Assembly: GCA_024811115.1 (NCBI GenBank)
Contig: JAKOGH010000722.1
Span: 1-64,000 of the forward strand
DNA: 64,000 bases
Reading direction: 5' to 3'
Source of the DNA: Terana coerulea
Lineage: Eukaryota > Basidiomycota > Agaricomycetes > Polyporales > Phanerochaetaceae
Below are positions 10,881 through 21,048 of the stretch, piece after piece. A program made the translations under genes and the position numbers. Numbering within the stretch: position 1 is the first letter of the stretch; each line of letters opens with the position of its first letter. The notes below the pieces were generated by a model that saw nothing but the letters and a program-made list of their open reading frames with translations, was not told where the DNA came from and made no database searches.

Positions 10881-12511
10881 CTAGTCTGCTCGGAGCACTG
10901 CCTTCCCTTTTCTGTTGCGGTAGAATACAATCGAACCTATGCGCGTTCCCGATCAACAGGAATACTTTATATTTACGCGACTGTACTCACCCGTGTCTTC
11001 AACAAATTGACAGTCATTGTTGTTGTCCCAGAGCGCCTGCAGAACCGGCTTGTCGGAATGATTGTAGTGCGCTCCGAGAAACGCTTTGATGTGCTCAGTG
11101 GCCTCGTGCGTATTATCTTGAACAAGGGACCTGTCAGTAAAAGGCGTTTCTGACGGATAATGGGGCTTACAGAACGGTATTCTCGGAAAGAAATGGTGAA
11201 TGACGTGGTCGTGGCTGATCCTGTGGAGGAAGAAAATGCCTATCCATCCCAGGAAGTCCCGATCAATCGTGGCCATCGCTCCACGCGTGAACGTCCAGCT
11301 TTTTCCTCTGTAGTGGGGCAGCTTCGGGTCCGTATGCTGCAGATACGTGATGGCGACGAGCCAGTGGCTGAGGACCAGCCAAGGAATGCCATACAGTTTG
11401 ATCATTGGGAGGAGGCCAAACCGCCTTGTCAGGTTGTAGAGCAAGGCAAACGTTGCGGTGATCCCCGAGATCAGACATGATTACGACGTGGCGCTGGCCG
11501 TCCTTGAACAGGTCGCAGTAAGCTACACTTAACAATCAGGGCTCCTGTCCAACTCGGGGAGTATGTTAGGACATACGATTATAGTGGCTTGTCCAGGAGC
11601 CGGTCTGTCCGGAGGTGTTTATAACTATCATAATACTACATCAGCTTTCGGAGATGCCGAGGAATGCAATAGTAACGTACGCAGATACGCGGGAAATCCA
11701 ATGAGCTGTTGGCCGATGAGCTTGACCAAAGCCACTATGGGGGCATCCCCAGGGTACTCGTCGTAATCTATACTCGTCCCGTCCGCAAGTGGCAGCTTGT
11801 ACTCGCTTCTGGTGTGCGGGACCCAAAGCTGGTCGCGTTCCATCGACGCATGAGACATGTGGTGTTTGTGGTGCGAGATCTTCCAGCTGTAATACGGCGT
11901 CAGCAAGGCTGAATGAAGCACCTAAAGGCGCAGATGAGCTGGAGTGAAATAGTGGGCGAAACATCTTACGAATCCGATTGCGTTGCAAAATGATTGGTTC
12001 TCAGACATGGCGCCGTGTCCGCACTAGACATTTGCACGTAAATTCATAAATCGTATGTGTGTGGCCCATTCTCACCTCATGCCCAAGCACCCATAGCCCG
12101 GTGAATATCAGGCCTTGGAAAAACCAGCTTTGATATTCTCAGCAAAACGGACCATGGTACTTCGCAGAGGACCCACTAGACAACCCAGAGGGTCCAGCGC
12201 AATGCTTCCCCTTGTACCATGCTCAGCACGGAAGTACGCGCCAAGTAGTTGCACAGAGGGTCAATCCGCGACGCGAGGGAAAGCAGGATCGCGGTCATGC
12301 ATACGTCCATGAGGACGTAAAGCGTGCCGCGCAGGGCGCTACGTTCGAAGCATCGGCTGGGGATCGCACGACGGACATCCTCCAGAGAGCTACTGCAACG
12401 TGAGTACTCCAAAGGCGTCCACTGAAGAATGTGAATCACAAACCAATCAAGAGGTTTGAACACAGGGAGGTCTTCGTCCTCCGGAACCCCCGTTGACATA
12501 TGCTTCTCCAT
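10881..12511 (-). CDS. FAD2: Delta-12 fatty acid desaturase (oleate to linoleate), one frameshift
   Basis: Membrane-bound ER desaturase that inserts the Delta-12 double bond into oleoyl lipid. Reading across the introns gives the N-terminal LEDVRRAIPSRCFERSALRG signature, LWVVYWFFQGLIFTGLWVLG, and the three histidine boxes: HECGHGAMS (split by an intron after HE), HHKHHMSH, and HVIHHFFPRIPFY. The C-terminus is FVEDTGSIVFYRNRKGKAVL, ending at TAG 10881-10883. The frame changes inside the exon after HVVIMSDLG: four C at 11463-11466 (GGGG on the coding strand) where three would keep MSDLGITATFALLYNLTRRF in frame. All other splice sites and motifs are intact, so a sequence error is the simplest reading, but a true null allele is possible. 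The start is uncertain: ATG 12511 gives a short leader, and an upstream exon cannot be excluded. The gene sits within the GST array on the same strand. Confidence 0.85.
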
Positions 12512-13719
12512 GTCCTGTGGCCTTTCCTGGTCGGATGATGGGAGCCTGGGGCGAGACAATGCGCCTACATCGTGCCACGATTGTTATAGGTTAAGTGTGC
12601 GTCTATATTGATGCGTACTTGCCCCTGGACGGATGCCTGTCGTCGTTTCGGAGCAGAAAAACTAGATTGCCTTGCGTGATGTGCGATGATTTGCAGTGGT
12701 GGGGTCACACGGGAGTCGAAAGACCATGGGCATTGTTCCGGTGGCGATGCAATGTAACGTTCGGTTACGGCCTCGTAAATGGCGGAAACCCGAAACTACA
12801 CGTTCTCTGGTTTGCGACCATAGAGGTGCCCTATATGTCTGAGTCAAGCAGTTCTGATGGACGGGTCAGGTCTAGATAGGAGGGCTTGAAAATGGCAAGA
12901 CCTACTGAATGCGATCATACAACAATTCGGAGGTGCAAGTTGGCAGGCCTTCGAGTTTCAGTGTCGCGAAAGGTCCCGCGTTTCTGCACCTGATGGGACG
13001 ATGTGTACCATGGCCAACAGCATTGTGCAAGGCCCAGACGCTGATGGGAATCAATGTGAGCCATATTCATTGCTTCCCTTCAAGGATCAGATCGTAAGGA
13101 TGAAAACCCACAGACAAGATAACATCCTGCCAACATCATCCCGCATATGTTCCCGGTAGCAGTGGGGCAGCTGTTGGGTCGTTCGAATGTGCCTTTGAAT
13201 GGGTTGTGAGTTATTTTGATCATAGAAACAGTGCAGGTATTCCGCAATTCATGCTGCAAGCTTACCTAGAAGATAGTAAAGAAAACCCGTGGCACGGGCA
13301 TGTTCGTTGGAGCTTGGAGGGGTCTCAGGCTCGGGCGCCTGCTGCTTGTGCTCATGTTTGGCGTTGTTTGGCGGCTTTCGGGAAAGGAAGGTTCTGCGGT
13401 TGACATTTGAGCTGCAGCAAGGTTTTTGTGTTGGGTCTTGGGGCACCTGGCAATTCTCTAACTGTATATATATAAGCAGTGCGAGTCATACGTATAACCT
13501 ACCAGTGACCCTTGGGTCTACGCCTCCCTGTTAAGGCACTGCCACTCATATGACTCAAAACCTGCGAAGGCCGCATAAAGTTTGTGGCGATTTGAGCATG
13601 ACTTTATCTGACTCTGGGCAGCAGAGTTAAATTTCTTGTGCATTGCAATAAATTTGGTCGCCAGGATAGTACATTTAGTGCGCAATATAATTCTACTTTA
13701 GCCCTATCACGATGAATGA
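12512..13719. other. Intergenic region
   Basis: About 1.2 kb upstream of the desaturase and downstream of GST copy 4. It may include a 5' non-coding or short first exon of the desaturase. No other gene is seen. Confidence 0.45.
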
Positions 13720-14614
13720 CTAGGAGAGAGAGGCCTTGACGCCTGCGACCTTCTGCACCGCAGGTCGCTCTGTGAGCTTCTTGTGCCATCTGCGTGACAT
13801 AAGTTCAGTAATAAACAAGTGAAATTCGTCAGAGGAAACCTCACGCTGCGGTGGCCGGGAATTCCTTGTCGAACTCGAAATCGGGGATAACTCCGCCGGT
13901 AACGAAGTTGTTCCACCTGTTATTATGCCAGGCATTGAGATACATCCATCTTCAGGACTGACGTAGCTCACGGGATGAAGGAGAGGTCAGCGATGGTAAC
14001 CTTGTTGCCGACGAGCCACTCTTGCTTCGACAGTACGGTCTCGAGGACGCTGAAGACACGCTTGATCTCGTTCTTGTACCTGTCGACGGCACTTGCGATC
14101 TTCTCTGGGTGGTAGACGTTGAACCACACGTATTGACCGAAGTATGGGCCTTGCCCAGAAGCCTGGAAGTAGAGCCACTGGAGCTGTTGATACTTCTCGC
14201 TCTCTGAGACAGCGGAGATCTTGTTCTCAGGGTCGTACTTGTCGGCAAGATACTGTAGAACGGCACCAGACTCCCTGTGATGACATCCAGATGAGTGGTG
14301 GCCGTGGAGATGTGCATGGATCAGTACAAACCACAGCACGAAGTCGCTGTTTTTGTGATCGACGATGGCCGGGATCCGTCCGTTGGGGTTGTACTTGGTG
14401 AACTCAGGTGCTTTGTGTTCGCCCTTCCCAAAATCGAGGTAGACAGATTCGTAGGTCAGGCCCAGCTCTTCAAGAACATTGGCGACCTTCCTGCGAGGCA
14501 ACATCGCAGTCAGTCAGAATTTGTTTGATATGGCAAACGCAGACATGATGATACTTACCATCCATTGGGTCCGCCCTTGTGGGTGAAGAGAGTGAACTGC
14601 TTTCCGTGAGACAT
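13720..14614 (-). CDS. Ure2p-like glutathione S-transferase, copy 4 (intact)
   Basis: Same cytosolic GST family and exon plan. ATG at 14614 (MSHGKQFTLFTHKGGPNG), stop TAG 13720-13722. Visible motifs: KVANVLEELGLTYESVYLDF, KYNPNGRIPAIVDHKNSD, ESGAVLQYLADKYDPENKIS, ASGQGPYFGQYVWFN, HPEKIASAVDRYKNEIKRVF and LSKQEWLVGNKVTIADLSF, then WNNFVTGGVIPDFEFDKEF and WHKKLTERPAVQKVAGVKA. All four introns are canonical and in the same positions and phases as in the other copies. No lesion is seen. It lies immediately upstream, on the same strand, of the desaturase that splits the array. Confidence 0.88.
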
Positions 14615-15516
14615 AGCTCGGTGCTAGCTGGATAGTGGCGATTGTTTGGGAGGACGATGAAGGAAAGACAGCGGACTACGAGAATGTCGTTAGCCTCCCT
14701 CCACTGGCTATCTTGAGCTTATATACAGCGATGTGCTGCCGTCGACGGCCAACTCGATCAAAGATCTAATTAGCCTAAAAACGTGCTCATTCGTCCACTC
14801 GTGTTCAACATCTGTACTGACCTGCCCACGCCAGCGATGAGAAGCCTGCTTAAACGGAACAGCAGACATGGCGAACTGTATGGGCGTCGCTGACAAAGGC
14901 ATTGCGTTCAGGGTGAGAAGGCTGCTAATGGTGGCGACGAGAGAGCGATACTCACGTTGTTGCCAAAGACCATTGTCGCTGTGATCCATGACCGGTGACC
15001 CACCGTCAGAAGCATAGTAGACTGCCTATACCGAACATGCGAACCCACGCTGACAAAGCATGAGAGGAGAACGTGCTGCAGAATCTTGCCGTCGTAAGCA
15101 ATTGACCGTAAGCTCGCCATAATGACGCCTACCTTAAACCGCACTGACGCCGACGGTTGAGCAGCCTAAATGTTGAACGTTGAACTCGAAAACAGGCCAC
15201 TGACGGGGATCCGAATGTCGCCTAGAACGGTCCGACCATCGCACACGAGTGGATGGTCGAGTCTTCAAAGAGCAAGAGTGGGAGACATTGTGGGAGTGTT
15301 TCGGCACGGACGTTCTAGGAAAGTTCCGTATATGGATTCAACTCACGGAACTTCCGGAAGCTCTCACCACCTAAAGCTTTTCCAACATATGCTCCTCTGT
15401 TGCAGTTTGGTATGTATGTGCGCCATGGCTGTTAGTTGTTAGATAAGTAAGGATAGATACCGACGTTACTCAGCAAGAATATTCACAATAAAAAGGGCCC
15501 ATAATCACGATTCGGT
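14615..15516. other. Intergenic region
   Basis: About 0.9 kb between GST copies 4 and 5. Apart from the copy 4 promoter, nothing is recognised. Confidence 0.5.
14719..14726 (-). promoter_or_regulatory. TATA-like element upstream of GST copy 4
   Basis: GTATATAA on the minus strand, about 105 bp before ATG 14614. Confidence 0.5.
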
Positions 15517-16484
15517 TCAATATACAAAGCGGCTACACTCGCTGTTGTGGCCACAGTTCCGATAAACCAATAAATTACTTCGTGGCGAGCGAAGTTTGAG
15601 TGTTGCAATCCTCTTAACCGCTTGTTTTTCGGTGAGCTTATTGTGCCATCTATCACAGCGCTATTAAGTACGTGGTTTAATGGAAGCAAAGAGGAAGAAC
15701 TCACGTGGCGACCGATGGATAGGCTGTGTTGAATTCGAGCTCAGGAATAGCTTGGAGAGCACCGATGACGAAATGTTTCCACCTGCAGGCATCCAATTTC
15801 AATGATAAGTCCTCGCTGTAACCTATGCTACTAGAAGACTTACGCGATGGATGAAAAGTCAGCGATGTTTGGCTTACCGCCAACAAGCCACTCTTGTTTC
15901 GACAAGACGCTCTCGAGGACGGAGCACACACGCTTGATCTCGTTCTGGTACCGGTCGACGGCACTTGGGATCTTCTCCGGGTGGTGCCTGCTGAACCAGA
16001 CAAATTGGCCGAAGTAAGGGCCATGTCCGGACCCTGGAAGTACAGCCACTGGAGCTGATGGTATTTCTCATCGCCCTCGCCAACTGAGATCCTGTGCTCC
16101 AGGTCGTACTTATCTACGAGGTATTGGAGGATAGCGTTGGATTCCCTGAAAGAGGAGTCCGTGCGCATGAGCAAGGGTGAAAGAATCTGTTGGAACAGTA
16201 CTCGCCACAACACAAAGTCGTTGTTTTTGTGGTCAATTATTGTCGGGACACGCCCATTCGGATTCAGTTTGGTGTAAGATGGGTTCTTTTGTTCCCCGAT
16301 AAGGATGTTGAAGCAGACTGGTTCGTATGTCAAACCGAGCTCTTCCAATACGTTAGCGACTTTCCCAAGATAATATATCACAGTTCAGTCCTCGAAGCTT
16401 CACGTCCAAAACTAGCAGTACGTACCATCCATTCGGACCAGTGCCGTCGTGGGTGTCGAAGGTGAGCTGTTTGCTATGAGACAC
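15517..16484 (-). pseudogene. Ure2p-like glutathione transferase, copy 5, start codon lost and frameshifted
   Basis: Five exons aligned with the other copies. The position of the normal ATG (before SHSKQLTF) is GTG, with its first base at 16484. An in-frame ATG at 16541 would add about 20 residues, but it lies only about 43 bp from the TATA-like element at 16584-16589, leaving almost no leader. In exon 3 one base is missing near 16031 (QGSGHGPYFG instead of QASGHGPYFG), shifting the frame. The last exon has a longer, divergent tail (KQAVKRIATLKLRSPRSN) ending at TGA 15517-15519. The frameshift alone could be sequence error; the lost ATG and altered tail favour a degenerating copy. The KYNPNGR motif has become KLNPNGR. 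Confidence 0.7.
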
Positions 16485-16583
16485 GATGAATTGAAGGTGG
16501 AAGATGGCTCGGTCTACCGAGGGAGATCGGATGTTTGCCAAATACTCGCTCTCCGTCTTTTGCTCGACTCAGATGGCTTGCTC

Positions 16584-16589
16584 TTATAT
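16584..16589 (-). promoter_or_regulatory. TATA-like element upstream of GST copy 5
   Basis: ATATAA on the minus strand, about 100 bp before the GTG that replaces the start codon. This is the same spacing as in the intact copies. Confidence 0.45.
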
Positions 16590-17243
16590 GCATTCGAGTT
16601 GCTGGTACCGCGTCTGGTCGCTCGGTCAATGCAGACGAATTTGTACTCGCCCGACACAGTCATGGTAAGCAGCTTATAGGCCGCTAATCCATGACAGCGA
16701 CTTCAGCGAGATCGCGAACAAAATGTCCGCTCTGTAGCGGGCGGATATGATCGGAATTGCATGGTTATCACTTTTGCGGCACAGGATGCATACGCAGCTT
16801 GTTGAGCATGCTGATGGAGTGGTGAGCGCTTTCAGGGATTGTTATCCTGCGCAATTTCAGGAAACTCACCGTATGAACAGGACACGTAGACCCGTCGTAG
16901 TGCGAAGAGCAGACTATTCTCCTCATCCGACTCTCCCCGGAGGGCGCTTCAGAAGAAAAACTCAGCATCTGATTGGTGGAAGCCGCTCGGTGATAGCCGA
17001 AGGTAGATAGCAACGCATGAGGAAGGTCCTCAAGTTCATCACAGCCGAAGCCAATCCCCAGATGCAAATCAAATCCACAGTTCTGAAAGGTTCTAGCAAA
17101 AGGTGGAAAGCAATTTAGGATTCAGCCTGGCACCAGTAGTTTCTTGGGGTCAATACAGATGACTTGTCCAATATCGTAAGGAGGTGAAGCGTAGTTATAG
17201 GACGCAGACACCGAGATAACCACAGCATGATACAGGTAGAATA
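16590..17243. other. Intergenic region
   Basis: Upstream of GST copy 5 and downstream of copy 6. Nothing is recognised. Confidence 0.5.
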
Positions 17244-18149
17244 TTACTTCGAACTCTGCGCCGTAAACTCATCCTGGAGGGCGAAGACTTTCTTTACAGA
17301 GGGCCGCTCCATAATCCTGTTGTGCCAGCTAAGTTGAAGGTATAAGAATACGGATGTAGATTCAGATCGTCACGAAACTCACGCGGCGGTCTTAGGGTAC
17401 TCTGCAGTCCAGTCAAAATCCTTTAGAAGGAAGGACATGGCAAGCTTGTTCCATCTGTGAGGCACATTCAAAATTTATCGCGGGCATCGCTGGCACCAAG
17501 TGCGATCCTCACCCGGCAAAAGAAATGTCCACAATGGTGGCCTTGCCTCCGACGAGGTACTCCTGCCTGCAGAGAACGCCCTCAACAACGCCGTATACCC
17601 GTTTGATCTCGTGAGCGCATCTCGTGAGCGCACTAGGAACCTTCTCAGGGTGATAAATGCGGAACCACCCGGCCTGGCCGAAGTACGGGCCCTGGCCGGA
17701 GGCCTGGAAATACAGCCACTGCAGCTGCGTGTACTTGTCGTTGCCGTCGGCAACGGAGATCTTGTGCCCCGTGTCGTACTTGTCGACCAAGTACTGCAGG
17801 ATCGCGTTCGACTCCCTGAGACACGAGGCTGTCAGGCTGTGGATCCCTCCGTATGAAAGAACACGTACCAGAGAGTAGAGTCGTTGTTTTGTGGTCGATG
17901 ATGGTAGGAATACGTCCGTTGGGGTTATATTTGACATGCGTCTCGTCCTTTTGCTCGTTCTTCTGGAAGTCCAGGTACTTGGACTCGTAGGTCAAACCGA
18001 GCTCCTCCAAGACTGCCGCGACTTTCCTGCAAAGCAAAAACCATCAATGTCAAGACAAACGCACAAATCGGGACGGAATAGGGAATGCGCACTAGCCGTT
18101 CGGGCCACCCTTGGAAGCGAAAAGGGTGAACTGCTTGGCAAGGGACATG
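17244..18149 (-). pseudogene. Ure2p-like glutathione transferase, copy 6, divergent and broken
   Basis: The most divergent copy. Start MSLAKQFTLFASKGGPNG at 18149, stop TAA 17244-17246, five exons in the shared positions. Exon 1 ends GGC TA (last base 18093) where every other copy ends GGA TG. After splicing to the G of exon 2 this makes TAG in place of the Trp codon. A second lesion is a run of four T at 17887-17890 (AAAA on the coding strand) where five would be needed for DHKNNDSTLW, so the frame shifts by one. Family motifs remain: KYNPNGRIPTIIDHK, ESNAILQYLVDKYD, ASGQGPYFGQAGWF, HPEKVPSAL. The KNEIKR helix has become CAHEIKR. A read-through or alternative splice is possible but no other donor is evident. 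Confidence 0.72.
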
Positions 18150-18684
18150 GTGATAGGAGCAAGTCAAGGAAGATGGCGGTAAGCTGAGAGTAACGAATGA
18201 ACGAGCGCTGAATGCTGTCTCCCCAAGTTATGCCGTCCCTTGTATACATTTTCTGTGTTGAGCCTTTCTCGACGCGATTGGCCTTGTGCGATGCTCAGTA
18301 AGCAAGGAATTCGATGTGGGGCAGGTTCTCTGGCGATCGACCTGTAAGCAATGGAATAATTGTTGAGCACTGCAAGGCCGGGAAAATTCACCGACGCACC
18401 TGGATAGCAAGCGAGTCTCGGCTGTTGGCCTTCCCTTGCACGTTGTCTATACACGCGTCCTTGCAACGACCCACAAGGGAGCTCTACGGGACTACATACT
18501 GCCGCATTTCCGCTGCAAGCAGATTCGGAGAAAAGTCCCCTCCGGATACGCTGAGATATAACGCTTACGCGCAGTACTTGGCGATAATTAGTTTATAAAT
18601 TACAAAGCAGGTGTGTTTACAGAGTCAAATACCATCGTCTCCATGTCCACTTAAGTACCACCGAGGGATTAGGAATAACCAGTG
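18150..18684. other. Intergenic region
   Basis: Promoter of GST copy 6 and 3' flank of the next gene. Nothing else is seen. Confidence 0.5.
18242..18247 (-). promoter_or_regulatory. TATA-like element upstream of GST copy 6
   Basis: TGTATACA context on the minus strand, about 95 bp before ATG 18149. Confidence 0.4.
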
Positions 18685-20453
18685 TCATGGAGGACTCGCT
18701 TCAGGGCTGGAAGTCCCAGCCGTTGAAGGTTCGTTGACAAGCGGCGGCGGTTCCACACCAGGAACTACTTCCTCAGCACCTGTGTTCCCCTTCGTACGCT
18801 TGTTGGGCCCTCGCTTGACGCCTGCGTCTGACCGCCTTTTCCTGGGTTTCTTGGGCTCGAGGCCCGTGGGTGAAAGGACGTTGAACATGGACGGTGGCAC
18901 TCGCTTGCCGGCGGTGAAGACAAAGGTGGCGGAACTGGGCGGTACAGATGACATAAGATCCGCAGGTGCGGCGGTAGGAGGCGGCGGAGTACTGGCCGAA
19001 GATGTCGATGAAGGCTCCAGCATTGTGAAAGGTGAAGTACGCTGGGGCAAGGGCGCCCGTATTGACGCCTCAGGGAAGCCATCTGCTGTTGTCGCTATAT
19101 GATCCGTGGACGAGGGTGATTCTGAACCTGGATACAACAAAGACATAGAGTCTGTCGTGGGGTCCGGAGGGGAAGTGCTTAATGAATCCTGGAGAGGTGT
19201 GAGCGCACTCGACTCTCCGAGCGACGTCTGTGCAGAAGGTGGAGGAGCTTCGTCGACGCTGGCAGGAGCGGTTAATGCTGTCGAAGACCCCGCACTCGGA
19301 CCTGCTTCAGGCGTCGTCAATGTATGGGACGCTTGCGCCAGGGATTGAGCCTCGATAGATGCTTGGATAGCGGCCTGGAGACGCTGCTGCATGCGTGTCT
19401 CTTTGTATATGCGGTGCTCCTCAGGTGACAGCTTGCGAAAGGTTGTCAGCCCCGTAGACCACGCTCGGTGAAGTACCTCGAGTTCGGTAAGGGAATTCAG
19501 GCTTCCAGGGGCACAAAAGTTAGGAAGTGGCCAATTTTCGCACACGATACCATGTCGTTCCGTAATGGATGTCTCGAAATCCACGTAATTGATGCGCATA
19601 ATCTTGTTAGGCCGTGCGCAATCCTCTATTCATTGATGAACAATGTATTCTATGACATAGGAGAGAGAATGGGGCGAAAAACTCACGGAGCTTTTCGTTG
19701 ATCAGCTCCTTGACTTTGCGTTTCATGTCGAGCAGCTGTTGTTGTTGGTTCAGCCCAGGGTTTATGAGAGCTGAGGATAAGAGAAAGACGAAATCTTCAG
19801 TGTTCTCTCTCCGTAGAGATAACATTGGTACTTACGCGCTTCAATATCAGCAACACAGTATGCCTGAAGTTTCACGGTGAAATCGTTCAAGGCGCGATTT
19901 GTTGAGTACTGGAAGAAGTCCTGGACGCGCTGAGACGTTGTAAAGGTACGCGGCTTGGTTGTGAAGTTTTCGACGTCTGCGCGTACAGCAATGAGAAGGA
20001 CTTCTGCGCCCGTGCGGTCGTACAGTTCCTGCAGCTAAAGTGAGGTTTGCATGTTGTCATATACCACGAATGCGGCAACGACCAGTCGTCTCGCACCTCA
20101 CTCTCGATATTATCCAAGGTGATACGAATGTCACGGGTCGTGCATATACGGGATTCCTTCTTCGCTGCTTGCTTGGACTCCCGCCTGCCTTCGAGCTCGG
20201 CAACCGCGTCCTCTGTGGATGCAACACGCTCGTCCTCCGTCATAGCATCCCAACGCTCTCGGATACTCTTCGAGATCACGTGAACTTTCGGTCGGGGCTC
20301 ATTCGGCGCAAGAGCTAAGAAGTTCGGAGATAATATGAATCCTCGTCTCGTGAAATGGCCCGAAGACATACCAGCGTTGAATTCCTCAACTTGGCTGTGG
20401 AGGAACGCATTCCATCTGTTCACTTTCCGGGTTTGCTTCGGCACGCGTTGCAT
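18685..20453 (-). CDS. HMG-box-like protein of a basidiomycete-restricted family
   Basis: ATG at 20453. Five exons join in frame after using the acceptor that adds QDCARPNKIM before RINYVDFE. Stop TGA 18685-18687. The N-terminal part (RWNAFLHSQVEEFNA..., VISKSIRERWDAMTEDER) has the helix pattern of an HMG-box-like domain. A middle region (LYDRTGAEVLLIAVRADVEN, and DFETSITERHGIVCENWPLP) is followed by a Ser/Pro/Thr-rich tail and a basic KKPRKRRSDAGVKRGPNKRT motif resembling a nuclear localisation signal. I recognise this architecture as a multi-copy hypothetical family of Agaricomycetes. A DNA-binding nuclear role is inferred from the HMG-like and basic segments. No frame lesion is seen. Confidence 0.75.
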
Positions 20454-21048
20454 AGTGAATTGGTCGTATAACGCGTGTTACGAGCACTAGAGGTAAGGCT
20501 GAACTAGTCTCCAGGTTTCCAGAAACTCAGAGGCCGGTGCAAGTCGCAAAGCGAGACTGGGTCGAAGGCAATCTGCAAAGCGCCCGTAAATGAGTTCGCC
20601 TGCGTTGTGCCTGCGGCCCGTCTGCTTCCAGAAATGGCATCCGTCGGCTTTGATACTTAACCGCGACCAAGACTGTCGACTGCCCTTACATCGCCAGGTA
20701 CCGACATGACCTCGCTCTTCGACTCGTCGAAATAAAGCATGAACCCATGCCTTTCCTATCTGCGAAAACTTGACAGTATACTCTCGATTTACCCAGCTCT
20801 TTACCTCGGAATTGAAGCTGAAGGTCCACCGGACGTCCACCAGTATGCCGTGTGCAGTGCACCACATCATATTGCGCACTTTTCCACGCTAGCTCGAACG
20901 AACTGTGTATCTATGTACCACACTGGAGCATGTGCTCCTCTCGGCCGATGTATTTTCCCACTATCCAACCCTTGTGACTCTGGGAAGTTCGGCTGGTTAT
21001 AAAGAGCCAATTGGGGGCGCATTGTCGACGAGTTTACGACTGATCATC
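20454..21048. other. Divergent promoter region
   Basis: Lies between the divergently transcribed HMG-like gene and carboxypeptidase S gene. A TATA-like GGTTATAAAGAGCC at about 20994-21007 lies about 50 bp before the carboxypeptidase start. Confidence 0.5.
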
